From Eubacteriales Family XIII. Incertae Sedis bacterium (lineage in GTDB: Bacteria; Bacillota; Clostridia; Peptostreptococcales; Anaerovoracaceae), in contig JAISTX010000036.1 of assembly GCA_031272365.1 (NCBI GenBank), forward strand, positions 1 to 64,000: a stretch of DNA of 64,000 nt, in the 5' to 3' direction. This document shows, one piece after another, positions 42,929 to 51,666 of this stretch. Numbering within the stretch: the stretch's first letter is position 1; each line of letters opens with the position of its first letter. A program made the translations under genes and the position numbers. The notes below the pieces were generated by a model. That model was given only the letters and a program-made list of their open reading frames with translations. It searched no databases and was not told where the DNA came from.

Positions 42929-44380
42929 TCAGTATTTGGATTTCGACGTGTCCATGATCACGAGCTTCGTCTCCGACAGGCAGTTGAGGATCCAGGGGCC
43001 GAGGATGCGGCCGTTGCCGGACTTCTTCGCGCCGCCGAACGGGGCCAGGTAGTCCCAGTAGTTTGTGTGCTCGTTGATGAGCACCGTGCCGTGCTGGAGG
43101 TTGTCCGCGAAGAACCAGGCGTTGTTCAGCCCGCTCGTGAACGCGGCCGAGCTCAGCCCGTACATCGTGTTGTTGGCGATCTCGACGGCCTCCTCGCGGT
43201 CCTTGAACGGGATGAGCGGCGCGACCGGGCCGAACGTCTCCTCGAAGTTGAGCTGCGCGTCGGCGGACACGTTCGTGATCACCGTCGGCTCGAAGTACAG
43301 GTCCTTGTGCCCGCCGCCGAGGACGACCTTCGCGCCCTTCGCCACCGCGTCGTCGATGTGGCGGATCACCTTCTCGAGCCCCGTGGCGTCGTGCAGGGGG
43401 CCGACCGCGACCGACGGGTCGAACGGGTCGCCCGTCTTCATCTTCGACACCTTCGCGATGAACTTCTCCGAGAACTCCTCGTAGACGGCCTCGTGCACCA
43501 ACAGGCGCTCCGCGCCCGAGCAGACCTGGCCGGCGTTGTAGTAGATGCCCACGATGCTGGCGTCCACGGCCGCGTCGATGTCCGCGTCGTCCATGATGAT
43601 CATCGGCCCGTTGCCGCCGAGCTCGAGCACCCGCCGTTTCAGGCCGCCCTCCTTCGCGGCGATGAGCCCGACCTCCGTGCTGCCCGTGAAGGTGATGCAG
43701 TCGACGAGGTCGTGCCGGAACAGCTGCGTGCCGACGCTGCCGGGGCCGAGGACGAAGTTGACGACGCCCTTCGGGAAGCCGGCTTCCACGAAGCATTTGA
43801 TGAAATCCTGCCCCGTGAACGGGCAGAAAGACGTCGGCTTGAACACGCTCGTGTTGCCGAGCACGAGCGCGTAGGGCGTGTACTCCGCGATGAGCGCGAT
43901 CGGGAAATTCCATGGCGTCACCGACGCCACGACGCCGATCGCCTCCTGCTTGACGACGAGCTTCTTGCCGTTCTCACGCTCGAACGTGCTCGGCGGCGCC
44001 GGCGTGCGGAACCGCTTCGCCTCCTCGACGGCGTCCAGCAGGTTGGGCAGCCCGAGCTCCATGACCTCCTCGACGGATTCCGCGTGGATCTTGCCCATCT
44101 CGCGCGTCATGTTGCGCGCCATGTCGTCGGCGTATTTCTCGAAGCCGATCTTCGACGCCTCCTCGAGCAGGTCGCATTTCTCCCGCAGCGACACGCGCGC
44201 CCATTCCTTCTGCGCGGCCTTCGCGCTCTTCACCGCCGCGTCGACCTGCGCCTCCGACGCCGCGCGGAAGCTGCCGATCGACTTGCCGTCGATGGGGCTG
44301 ATGACCTGTTTCTCCTCGCCTTCCCCGTCGACCCATTCCCCGTTGATGTAGTTTTTCGCATAGAGCATTTCTTCAGACAT
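42929..44380 (-). CDS. NAD(P)-dependent aldehyde dehydrogenase
   Basis: It oxidises an aldehyde to the acid. The Rossmann/active-site order is complete: VTPWNFPIAL, FTGSTEVG, ELGGNGPMIIMDDADID with the catalytic Glu, and the nucleophile in NAGQVCSGAERLL, then EETFGPVAPL. Its 483 residues are typical. Succinate-semialdehyde or lactaldehyde dehydrogenase are the best subfamily guesses. A succinate-semialdehyde role would fit the 4-hydroxybutyrate cluster, but that lies 40 kb away in the window. It follows the NCS1 permease by 38 bases on the same strand. Confidence 0.9.
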   Translation of the reverse strand: MSEEMLYAKNYINGEWVDGEGEEKQVISPIDGKSIGSFRAASEAQVDAAVKSAKAAQKEWARVSLREKCDLLEEASKIGFEKYADDMARNMTREMGKIHAESVEEVMELGLPNLLDAVEEAKRFRTPAPPSTFERENGKKLVVKQEAIGVVASVTPWNFPIALIAEYTPYALVLGNTSVFKPTSFCPFTGQDFIKCFVEAGFPKGVVNFVLGPGSVGTQLFRHDLVDCITFTGSTEVGLIAAKEGGLKRRVLELGGNGPMIIMDDADIDAAVDASIVGIYYNAGQVCSGAERLLVHEAVYEEFSEKFIAKVSKMKTGDPFDPSVAVGPLHDATGLEKVIRHIDDAVAKGAKVVLGGGHKDLYFEPTVITNVSADAQLNFEETFGPVAPLIPFKDREEAVEIANNTMYGLSSAAFTSGLNNAWFFADNLQHGTVLINEHTNYWDYLAPFGGAKKSGNGRILGPWILNCLSETKLVIMDTSKSKY

Positions 44381-44418
44381 TTTTCTTGACCCTCCTTATA
44401 GTTGGATACATCATACCA

Positions 44419-45861
44419 CTAAAACCCGCCCAGGCCGCGCGGGGCGACGGCGAGCTTCGTGACGAGAATATAGACGGCGCCCGCGACGATCGTCGCCGGG
44501 AGCGTCGCGCTCAGATACTCAAACAGCAGATGGTACTCGTACGTGATCGGGTTGAGCATCGAGAGGTAGGTGGCGATCCCCGCGAGGAATCCGATGATGG
44601 ACGCGGGGTTGACGCCGCCGAAGAAGTAATAGTCGCTCCCCCGGCTTTCCGAGTAGAGCGCCTTCAGGTTGATGTTCTGCTTGCGCAGGATGAGGTAGTC
44701 CGCGATCATCACGCCGCAGAGCGGCCCCATCGACATGCCGAGCAGGGCGAAGAACACGCCGGAATTGTCGGAGAACCAGCTCGGAAACCCGCCGGAGATG
44801 ACCGCCGTCGGCCCGAGGACGATCAGGCAGGTCTTCATCCAGCCCATGTTCTTGATGGCGCCAAGCTGCTTCAGCCCGAGCGCGCCGCTGTAGGTGCCGA
44901 CGACCGTGATGCCGATGCTCGCCAGGATCAGGAACAGCAGCGCGACGATCGCAAAGATTGTCGTGGCCGTCGTGAAGCCCACGTCGCCCTCCGCGAGGGT
45001 CAGCAGATAGTCCGTCGGGTACGGGCTGCCCGTGACGAGGGCGGTGTACAGCCCGATGAGGCTGACGAGCCCCGTTGCGAGCCCGAGGCAGAACGCCGCC
45101 GGCCACATCGCGTGCTTCGGGTTGCCCGTCATGCGCGTGAGGCCGCCGATGTACGCCCACCAGGACGCGACCGACCCGACGAGGATCTCGAACCCGAGCA
45201 CGTAGTTGATCTTCAGGTCCGGGTCCGCGTAGGACGGCTCGGCCGTCCGGATGCCCTCGAGGCCGTACTGCTTCACGACGAAGAAGAACACCGCGAACGC
45301 GAGGATGACGATGAGCACCGACAGGTACTTCGAGGCGTTCTGGATGCCGGTCGCCCCGTTTTTCAGCAGCAGCCAGATGAGGAAGACCCCGACGACGGAC
45401 GCGATGCGCGCGACGCCGTCCTTCGCTTCCGCATCGATCACGCCCGCCATGTACAGCCCGCTCCCGATCGCCTGCCCGAGCAGCACCATCAGCACCGTGT
45501 TCCAACCGACGATGGAGAAAAATTGCGCGACGAGCGGGATGCCGTAGCCCCGCGTGCCGAACGACAGCTTGGACGCCGTGATGATGTCGATGCCGTAGCG
45601 CACGCTGCTCGGCACGCCGGCGAAGATCACGAGCATCATGCCGACGAGGCTGCCGGCGCACATCGCGATGCTGCCCATGAAGGCATTCAAATAATAAGAG
45701 ACATAGCCGCCGATGACGTAGCTCCACGACGCGAGGCCGCTCGTGAGCATGATGGTGATGATGGCCTTGAGGCCCCATTTCCGCTCCTCCGGGAGCAGCG
45801 GGTAGGTGCCGTTGATCGCCTCGGCCGTGAAGGCGTCCACGGATTGGCCGTTCCCGCTCAT
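44419..45861 (-). CDS. NCS1-family permease (nucleobase, hydantoin or thiamine type)
   Basis: This 480-residue protein has about twelve hydrophobic helices and the NCS1 pattern: LASWSYVIGGYVSYYLNAF early, then GTRGYGIPLVAQF and GSVASWWAYIGGLTRM in the middle. Members take up purines, cytosine, uracil, allantoin, hydantoins or thiamine with a cation. The exact substrate is not shown; BMP/Nup and Xpt nearby favour a nucleobase. The ATG at 45861 overlaps the stop of the 54-residue membrane gene (ATGA), and it lacks its own ribosome site, so its synthesis depends on that small gene. Confidence 0.88.
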   Translation of the reverse strand: MSGNGQSVDAFTAEAINGTYPLLPEERKWGLKAIITIMLTSGLASWSYVIGGYVSYYLNAFMGSIAMCAGSLVGMMLVIFAGVPSSVRYGIDIITASKLSFGTRGYGIPLVAQFFSIVGWNTVLMVLLGQAIGSGLYMAGVIDAEAKDGVARIASVVGVFLIWLLLKNGATGIQNASKYLSVLIVILAFAVFFFVVKQYGLEGIRTAEPSYADPDLKINYVLGFEILVGSVASWWAYIGGLTRMTGNPKHAMWPAAFCLGLATGLVSLIGLYTALVTGSPYPTDYLLTLAEGDVGFTTATTIFAIVALLFLILASIGITVVGTYSGALGLKQLGAIKNMGWMKTCLIVLGPTAVISGGFPSWFSDNSGVFFALLGMSMGPLCGVMIADYLILRKQNINLKALYSESRGSDYYFFGGVNPASIIGFLAGIATYLSMLNPITYEYHLLFEYLSATLPATIVAGAVYILVTKLAVAPRGLGGF

Positions 45862-46022
45862 TTCAACCACCACCCAACCAGCATCAGCACCATGGGCAGC
45901 CCGAAGCAAACGACCAAAAGGGCGATGACCTGGCTTCTGGTCATCTTCTCGCCTTCGTACGACGGGTCGCTCGCAAGCTCGAGCCTCTGCTTCAGGGATT
46001 CCTCAAAATTGTCTTCCATCAT
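45858..46022 (-). CDS. 54-residue single-span membrane protein coupled to the NCS1 permease
   Basis: It has a charged N-terminal half (MMEDNFEESLKQRLELASDP, with SYEGEKMTRSQ after it) and one C-terminal hydrophobic helix (VIALLVVCFGLPMVLMLVGW). A strong GGAGG lies nine bases before the ATG at 46022. Its stop overlaps the permease start by four bases. By position it could be an accessory subunit or a translational switch for the permease. I do not recognise the family. Confidence 0.78.
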   Translation of the reverse strand: MMEDNFEESLKQRLELASDPSYEGEKMTRSQVIALLVVCFGLPMVLMLVGWWLK

Positions 46023-46097
46023 AAATAACCACCTCCTGATCAAAAAATACAAAAAGAGAAGAGAACGAATGATTCGAGCGAAATTCCGGGCAGGGTT

Positions 46098-46127
46098 ATT
46101 ATATAAAGAAACGGATAAATTTGTCAA
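46098..46127 (-). promoter_or_regulatory. Promoter of the small membrane protein and NCS1 permease
   Basis: On the minus strand TTGACA (46122-46127), 18 bases, TATAAT (46098-46103). The gap 46023-46290 is AT-rich and divergent; apart from this promoter and the bmpA promoter I see nothing else in it. Confidence 0.8.
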
Positions 46128-46225
46128 GAATATTTTGACAATTCATAAAATTTTGAATCATTGCCTATAAATTCTATATATTGTGGTTTTTTTTCGGTTT
46201 CGATGGATTCTTTAACAAAATGTGC

Positions 46226-46254
46226 TTGTCATACGGTTGGTTATTCTCTATAAT
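46226..46254 (+). promoter_or_regulatory. Promoter of the BMP/Nup transporter operon
   Basis: TTGTCA (46226-46231), 17 bases, TATAAT (46249-46254). AAGGAGG follows about 30 bases later, before the bmpA ATG. Confidence 0.82.
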
Positions 46255-46290
46255 TGAAAGACAGATGCAGTTTCATCGAAGGAGGAAAGT

Positions 46291-47460
46291 ATGAAAAGAG
46301 TTCTGATTTTATTGTTGGTGGCCTTGATGGTCTTCACGCTCGCGGCTTGCGGCGGCGGCTCGTCCGGCGCGGCGGACACGGGCAGCGCCACGGCGGACGC
46401 GGACAACCCGGCGGGCGCGAGCGGCGCGTCCGAGGAGCCGGCGGCCACGCCGGTGAAGGTTGGCTTCATCTATATAGGCGCCATCGACGACGGCGGCTAC
46501 ACGCAGGCGCAGCACGCGGGCACGGAGGCGCTCAAAGAGGCGCTCGGCGACAAGGTGGAAACCGCCTACCTCGAGGGGATCGACGACACGAACACGCAGG
46601 CGGCCCAGGACGCGGCGAAGCAGCTCATCGACCAGGGCTGCTCGGTCATCATCGGCACGAGCTTCGGCTTCGGCGAGGGCCTGTTCGAGCTGGCGGAGTC
46701 CGGCGACTACGACGACATCATCTTCCTGCACTTCTCGGGCAGCAACATCAACGACACGAACTTCGGCAACTATTTCGGCGCGATGGAAGAGCCGCGCTAC
46801 CTGACGGGCATCATCGCGGGCATGCAGACCGAGACGAACAAGATCGGCTATGTCGCCGCCTACCCGTACACGGAGGTCAAGATCGGCATCAACGCCCTCG
46901 CGCTCGGCGCGCAGTCCGTCAACCCGGACGCGACCGTGCAGGTCGTCTACATCAACAGCTGGTATGACCCGGCGGCCGAGAAGGCGGCGGCGGAAGCGCT
47001 GCTCGCGCAGGGCTGCGACGTGATCGCGCAGCACGCCGACACGCCGGGGCCGCAGATCGCGGCGGCGAGCGCGGGCAAGCTCTGCATCGGCTACAACCTC
47101 GACAACAGCGGGCTGGAGGGCCTGGAGGACGCGTTCCTGACGGCGCCGACCTGGCACCACGACGTCTTCCTCGTCCCGACGATCCAGGCGATCATCGACG
47201 GCACGTGGACGCCGGAGTCCTACTATGGCAGCCTCGCGGACGGCTATGTGGACCTCGCGCCGCTGACGGCGAACGTGACCGAAGAGGCGAAGGCGAAGGT
47301 CGCGGAGGTGCGCGCGCAGTTTGAGGCGGGCGAGCCCGTCTTCGTCGGGCCGATCGAGGACAACGCGGGCAACGTCGTCGTGGCGGAGGGCGAGAGCCTG
47401 GACCGCGCCGGCATCTGGTCCATGGAATACCTCGTGAAGGGCGTGACCGCTTCCGAATGA
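46291..47460 (+). CDS. bmpA: BMP-family nucleoside-binding lipoprotein
   Basis: This is the substrate-binding part of a nucleoside ABC transporter. The signal peptide ends with lipobox LAAC (Cys20). A Gly/Ser/Ala linker follows. The BMP domain starts KVGFIYIGAIDDGGYTQAQ near residue 52 and contains ANVTEEAKAKV near the end. Its 389 residues are typical. It is the first gene of a four-gene operon with an ATPase and two permeases. Purine nucleosides are the usual ligands of this family (PnrA/BmpA). Confidence 0.92.
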   Translation: MKRVLILLLVALMVFTLAACGGGSSGAADTGSATADADNPAGASGASEEPAATPVKVGFIYIGAIDDGGYTQAQHAGTEALKEALGDKVETAYLEGIDDTNTQAAQDAAKQLIDQGCSVIIGTSFGFGEGLFELAESGDYDDIIFLHFSGSNINDTNFGNYFGAMEEPRYLTGIIAGMQTETNKIGYVAAYPYTEVKIGINALALGAQSVNPDATVQVVYINSWYDPAAEKAAAEALLAQGCDVIAQHADTPGPQIAAASAGKLCIGYNLDNSGLEGLEDAFLTAPTWHHDVFLVPTIQAIIDGTWTPESYYGSLADGYVDLAPLTANVTEEAKAKVAEVRAQFEAGEPVFVGPIEDNAGNVVVAEGESLDRAGIWSMEYLVKGVTASE

Positions 47461-47463
47461 TCA

Positions 47464-47492
47464 ATTGAGAATTGAGCATTGAGAATCATTGA
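47464..47492 (+). repeat. ATTGAGAATTGAGCATTGAGAATC intergenic motif
   Basis: Three copies of an ~10-base unit lie after the bmpA stop, as at 5224 and 41043. It ends about 20 bases before the ATPase start. Confidence 0.5.
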
Positions 47493-47512
47493 CTGTGGGT
47501 TGAGTTTGGTTG

Positions 47513-49033
47513 ATGGCTGACGATGTGCGGCCTGATGTGCCCGCGATTGAGATGCGCGGGATATCGAAAGCGTTTGGGTCCGCTGTCGCGAACAGGGATA
47601 TCGACCTGACGGTGCGCTATGGGGAAATCCATGCGCTGCTGGGCGAGAACGGCGCGGGCAAGAGCACGCTGATGAACATGCTGTCGGGGATCTACCGCCC
47701 CGACAGCGGTTCTATTTTTGTGGGCGGCCGGGAGGCCGTCTTCGCCGCCCCGAGGGATTCCATCAAGAGGGGCATCGGCATGATCCACCAGCATTTCAAG
47801 CTCGTGGACGTGATGACCGCCTGGGAAAATATCGCGCTGGGCAGCGCGGGCGGGCTGCTGCTGAACCGGAAGCGCATCTCCCAGGAGATCACGGAGCTGT
47901 CGGACCGGTACGGCCTCGACATCAAGCCGGACCGCAAGGTCTACGAGATGAGCGTAGGCGAGAAGCAGACGCTCGAAATCCTCAAGGTGCTGTACCGAGG
48001 GGCGCGGATCCTCATCATGGACGAGCCGACGGCGGTGCTGACGCCGCAGGAGATCGGCAAGCTGTTCGCCATCATCCGCAATATGAAGGAGCAGGGCTGC
48101 GCGATCGTGATCATCACGCACAAGCTGAACGAGGTGATGGAGGTCAGCGACCGGATCACCGTGCTGCGGCGCGGCGAGGCCATCGCGACCGTGGAGACGG
48201 CCTGCGTGGAGATCCCGTCGCTGATCGAGATGATGGTCGGGCGCCGCATGGACCTGTCGATCAAGCGCCCGCCGTGCGAAGGGGCGGAGGAGCTGCTGCG
48301 CGTGGACGGCGTGACGGTCACGGGCAAGGACCGCAAATCGGCGCTCGACGGGATCAGCTTCACGCTGCACAGCCATGAGATCCTCGGCGTCGCGGGTGTC
48401 GCGGGCAGCGGCCAGAAGGAGCTCTGCGAGACCATCGCGGGGCTGCAGGCCGCGGAGAAGGGGCGCATCTTCTTCGAGGGGCAAAACATCCTCGGCAAGT
48501 CGCCGAGGGACATCATCCGCCTCGGCATCCGCATGGGCTTCATCCCCGAGGACCGGCTCGGCATGGGCCTCGTCGGCTCGATGGACATCGTGCACAATAT
48601 TATTCTCAAAGAATACCAGGGCCAGAAAGGGGTCGTGCTCCGGCGGGGGCCGAGCGCGCAGAAAGCGCAGCGCATCGTCGAGCGGCTCGACATACTGACG
48701 CCCTCCATCCACACGCCCGTCTCCCGGCTGTCGGGCGGCAACATCCAGAAGGTGCTGCTCGGCCGCGAGATCGACAGCGACCCGAAGGTCCTCATCACGG
48801 CCTACCCGGTGCGGGGCCTCGACATCGGCGCCTCGTACCGCATCTACGACCTTCTCAACGAGCAGAAGGCGAAGGGCGTCGGCATCATCTTCATAGGCGA
48901 GGACCTGGACGTCCTCATCGAGCTCTGTGACCGCATCCTCGTATTGTCGGGGGGGTGCGTCACAGGCGAGCTCGATGGGGCGCGGGCCAGCAAGGAGGAG
49001 GTCGGCTTCCTCATGACGGGGGGCGCGGCATGA
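47513..49033 (+). CDS. nupA: Nucleoside ABC transporter ATP-binding protein
   Basis: This 506-residue protein has two fused ABC domains, as in YufO/NupA and sugar transporters of the RbsA type. The first has GENGAGKSTLMNML and IMDEPTAVLTP. The second has a degenerate P-loop, GVAGSGQKEL, with LSGGNIQKVLLGRE as signature. The second domain is typically catalytically weak in this family, and TAYPVRGLDIGA is the expected variant of its Walker B region. The ATG at 47513 has no strong ribosome site; a TTG just before it is also possible. The stop overlaps the permease start. Confidence 0.92.
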   Translation: MADDVRPDVPAIEMRGISKAFGSAVANRDIDLTVRYGEIHALLGENGAGKSTLMNMLSGIYRPDSGSIFVGGREAVFAAPRDSIKRGIGMIHQHFKLVDVMTAWENIALGSAGGLLLNRKRISQEITELSDRYGLDIKPDRKVYEMSVGEKQTLEILKVLYRGARILIMDEPTAVLTPQEIGKLFAIIRNMKEQGCAIVIITHKLNEVMEVSDRITVLRRGEAIATVETACVEIPSLIEMMVGRRMDLSIKRPPCEGAEELLRVDGVTVTGKDRKSALDGISFTLHSHEILGVAGVAGSGQKELCETIAGLQAAEKGRIFFEGQNILGKSPRDIIRLGIRMGFIPEDRLGMGLVGSMDIVHNIILKEYQGQKGVVLRRGPSAQKAQRIVERLDILTPSIHTPVSRLSGGNIQKVLLGREIDSDPKVLITAYPVRGLDIGASYRIYDLLNEQKAKGVGIIFIGEDLDVLIELCDRILVLSGGCVTGELDGARASKEEVGFLMTGGAA

Positions 49034-50115
49034 TCCTGCCGCTGCGGATCACGAAAAAGGACGACGTGCCGAGGCGCCAGATGGCGGCCGTCCTCGTGGT
49101 CTCCATCGGGCTCGCGCTGTTTTTCTCCGGCGTCGTCATGCTCTTTTTCGGGCTCAACCCGATCCAGGTGTTCGGGACGATCGTGCAGGGCGCGTTCGGC
49201 ACGGCGATGCGGCTGGAGCAGACGATGATCAAGGCGGTGCCGCTCACGATCGCGTCGCTGGGCATCCTCGTCGCCTTCAAGATGAAGTTTTGGAACATCG
49301 GCGGCGAGGGGCAGATCATGATGGGCGCGTTCGCGGCGTCGTGGGTCGCGCTCTACCACCAGGGCCTGCCCGCCGGCGCGATGCTCCCGCTCATGGCTCT
49401 GGCGTCCATCGCGGCGGGCGGCGTCTGGGCGCTCATCCCCGCGATCTTCAAGGCGAAGATGGGGACGAACGAGACGATCTTCACACTGATGATGAACTAC
49501 ATCGCGATCAAATTTGTGATGTACCTGCAGTACGGGCCGTGGAAGGACCCGGCCTCGCAGGGCTTCCCGAAGATCCCCAAATTCCCGGACGCGGCGCTCC
49601 TGCCCGACGTCGGCGGCATGCACGCGGGCTGGGTGCTCATGCTCGCCCTCACCGGCCTCGTCTTCCTGTTCATGAATTTCACAAAGAAGGGCTACGAGAT
49701 CGCGGTCGTCGGCGAGAGCCTCGACACGGCCCGGTACGCGGGCATGAACATCCCCGCGATCATCATGACCGCGATGTTCATCTCCGGCGGGCTCTGCGGC
49801 CTCGTCGGCTTCGTCCAGGCGAGCGCGATCGAGAAGACGCTGACCTGGGGGCTGTCTTCAAACTACGGCTTCACCGCGATCATCACGACCTGGCTCGCGC
49901 GGCTCAACGCGGTCACGACGCTCTTCGTCTGCCTCGCGTTCGCGGTGCTGCTTCAGGGCGCGGACTACATCCAGCTCGCGCTGCACGTGCCGGCGGCGGT
50001 CGCCCAGGTCGTGCAGGGCATCATCCTGTTCTTCGTGCTCGGCAGCGATTTCTTCCTGCGTTACCGCGTGAAATGGATCGGCCTGGCGCGCGCGAGAAAG
50101 GAGGCCGTGCAATAA
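49030..50115 (+). CDS. nupB: Nucleoside ABC transporter permease (YufP type)
   Basis: This 361-residue integral membrane protein has about nine hydrophobic helices and a GGEGQIMMGAFAA motif near residue 93 characteristic of the branched-chain/nucleoside permease family. The ATG overlaps the ATPase stop codon (ATGA). The second permease follows one base after its stop. It forms the channel with the next protein. Confidence 0.92.
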   Translation: MILPLRITKKDDVPRRQMAAVLVVSIGLALFFSGVVMLFFGLNPIQVFGTIVQGAFGTAMRLEQTMIKAVPLTIASLGILVAFKMKFWNIGGEGQIMMGAFAASWVALYHQGLPAGAMLPLMALASIAAGGVWALIPAIFKAKMGTNETIFTLMMNYIAIKFVMYLQYGPWKDPASQGFPKIPKFPDAALLPDVGGMHAGWVLMLALTGLVFLFMNFTKKGYEIAVVGESLDTARYAGMNIPAIIMTAMFISGGLCGLVGFVQASAIEKTLTWGLSSNYGFTAIITTWLARLNAVTTLFVCLAFAVLLQGADYIQLALHVPAAVAQVVQGIILFFVLGSDFFLRYRVKWIGLARARKEAVQ

Positions 50116-50116
50116 T

Positions 50117-51043
50117 ATGGAAGCCTTCCTCGCTGCCGCCATCGTTGCCGCCATGCCGCTCCTCTTTGCGACGCTCGGGGAGCTCCTCACGGAGAAGTCC
50201 GGCTCGCTGAACCTCGGCGTCGAGGGCATGATGCTCATCGGCGCCGTCATCGGCTTCATCACCGCGTATGGCACGGGAAGCCCGGGGGCGGCCCTGCTCG
50301 GCGCCTTCGGCGCGGGCGCGGCCGGGGCGCTCATCTTCGCCGTCGTGACCGTGACGCTGCGCGGCAACCAGGTCGTGACCGGCCTGACGCTGACGATCTT
50401 CGGCAGCGGCTTCGCCTCTTTCGTCGGCGACCCCCTGATCGGCAAGTCCGTGCCGAAGACGGTGCAGGCGTTCTTCGCCCCGGCGCCGGTGCCGGGCCTG
50501 TCGGAGGTGCCCTTCATCGGCCCCGTCTTCTTCCGCCAGGACGCCTTCGTCTACCTCGGCTACGCGCTCGTCGTATTGATTTCGATCTATCTGTACAAGA
50601 CGCGGCCGGGGCTGAATATGCGCGCCATCGGCGAGAGCACGGCGGCGGCGGACGCCTCGGGCGTCGCGATCGACTTCCACAAATACGCGCACATCCTGTT
50701 CGGCGGCGGCCTCTGCGGCCTCGGCGGCGCCTACCTCGCGCTCGTCTACGTGCCGATGTGGCAGGCGGACGTCGTGACGGGGCGCGGCTGGATCGCGGTG
50801 GCGCTCGTCATCTTCGCCTCGTGGAACCCCGCGAAGGCCTTCGCGGGCTCCTTCCTCTTCGGCGCGCTGTCCATCCTCGGGTTCCGGCTCCAGAGCATGG
50901 GCTTCCACATCTCGCAATACCTCGTGGACATGTTCCCCTATATCGCGACGATCGCGATCGTCATCATCTCCACGCACAAAAACCGCAAGGAGGATCTCCC
51001 CCCTGCGGACCTGTCTGTCCCGTATTTCCGCGAAGAGCGGTGA
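50117..51043 (+). CDS. nupC: Nucleoside ABC transporter permease (YufQ type)
   Basis: This 308-residue membrane protein has the second permease pattern: LTEKSGSLNLGVEGMMLIGA near the N-terminus, and GRGWIAVALVIFASWNPA late in the protein. It is translated with the preceding permease (one-base gap). It ends the operon, 6 bases before the convergent regulator gene. No terminator is visible. Confidence 0.93.
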   Translation: MEAFLAAAIVAAMPLLFATLGELLTEKSGSLNLGVEGMMLIGAVIGFITAYGTGSPGAALLGAFGAGAAGALIFAVVTVTLRGNQVVTGLTLTIFGSGFASFVGDPLIGKSVPKTVQAFFAPAPVPGLSEVPFIGPVFFRQDAFVYLGYALVVLISIYLYKTRPGLNMRAIGESTAAADASGVAIDFHKYAHILFGGGLCGLGGAYLALVYVPMWQADVVTGRGWIAVALVIFASWNPAKAFAGSFLFGALSILGFRLQSMGFHISQYLVDMFPYIATIAIVIISTHKNRKEDLPPADLSVPYFREER

Positions 51044-51049
51044 GGTTCC

Positions 51050-51529
51050 CTATTCCATCTTCGTGAGCGCCGGCTCGTCCATCTGGAAGAGCAGGTCGTT
51101 GATTTCGTAGATGTCCAGCCTTTTGCGCAGGCCGAAGGCGATGATGGCGTCGCGCCGGTTCTTGAGGTAGAGCTCGCTGTGCCCCGCGAGCTTCAGGGCG
51201 CGGCGGCATTCCTCGGCGTCCATCGAGAGCCCGATGGCGAGCGCGAGCAGCTTGTCGCGGGAAGGGTGCTTGTCGCCGGAGAAGATTTGGTAGGCGAACG
51301 ACTCGGAGATGTCGGCGGCCTTGATGGCGTCGGCGCGCGAGATGCCCTTCTTCTTGACGATCTGCTGCAAGTAACCGGAGAGTTCGACGCCCTGGAAGCC
51401 GTCGACGTGGTCGCGCAAAAAATCGCGGATGTTGTCGTAGCGACGCATCGCGTCCTCGATGTCGACCGTCGACTTCCGTTCGTATTCGGAATAACAAGCC
51501 GTCGGGCTCTTGTCCACTGCTGTACCCAT
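51050..51529 (-). CDS. XRE-like helix-turn-helix regulator
   Basis: This 159-residue protein has an N-terminal tail and a helix-turn-helix block near residues 55-90 (KKGISRADAIKAADIS, then ESFAYQIFSGDKHPSRDKL), followed by a helical C-terminus (AEECRRALKLAGHSELYLKN). The HTH resembles regulators of the XRE class. The ATG at 51529 follows TACAAT by six bases with no ribosome site, so the mRNA is probably leaderless. It is divergent from the giant adhesin gene and shares a 137-base gap with it, so control of that gene is plausible but not shown. Confidence 0.78.
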   Translation of the reverse strand: MGTAVDKSPTACYSEYERKSTVDIEDAMRRYDNIRDFLRDHVDGFQGVELSGYLQQIVKKKGISRADAIKAADISESFAYQIFSGDKHPSRDKLLALAIGLSMDAEECRRALKLAGHSELYLKNRRDAIIAFGLRKRLDIYEINDLLFQMDEPALTKME

Positions 51530-51535
51530 GCCCGT

Positions 51536-51541
51536 ATTGTA
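51536..51541 (-). promoter_or_regulatory. -10 element of the XRE-like regulator
   Basis: TACAAT on the minus strand ends six bases before the ATG. The -35 at 17 bases is poor (TTCCGC). The spacing equals that at ftsK and abiEi. Confidence 0.5.
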
Positions 51542-51596
51542 CACCATTTTCGGGCGGTGCGGAAAAAAACTTCAAACTCTGCTGTTGGTGTAAGAC

Positions 51597-51641
51597 TTTT
51601 CCCGGCTTGCACTATAAAATTGTGAAAAACCGGGGAATGTT
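51597..51641 (+). promoter_or_regulatory. Promoter region and shared leader motif of the giant adhesin gene
   Basis: TATAAA (51613-51618) is a likely -10, lying between TTTTCCCGG (51597-51605) and CCGGGGAA (51630-51637), a near-perfect inverted repeat. GAAAAACCGGGGAATGTT (51624-51641) recurs with one base less at 62743-62759 before the second adhesin gene, so this leader is conserved between the two. Confidence 0.55.
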
Positions 51642-51666
51642 GTTATTTGTTTAGGAGGAAATGGAG

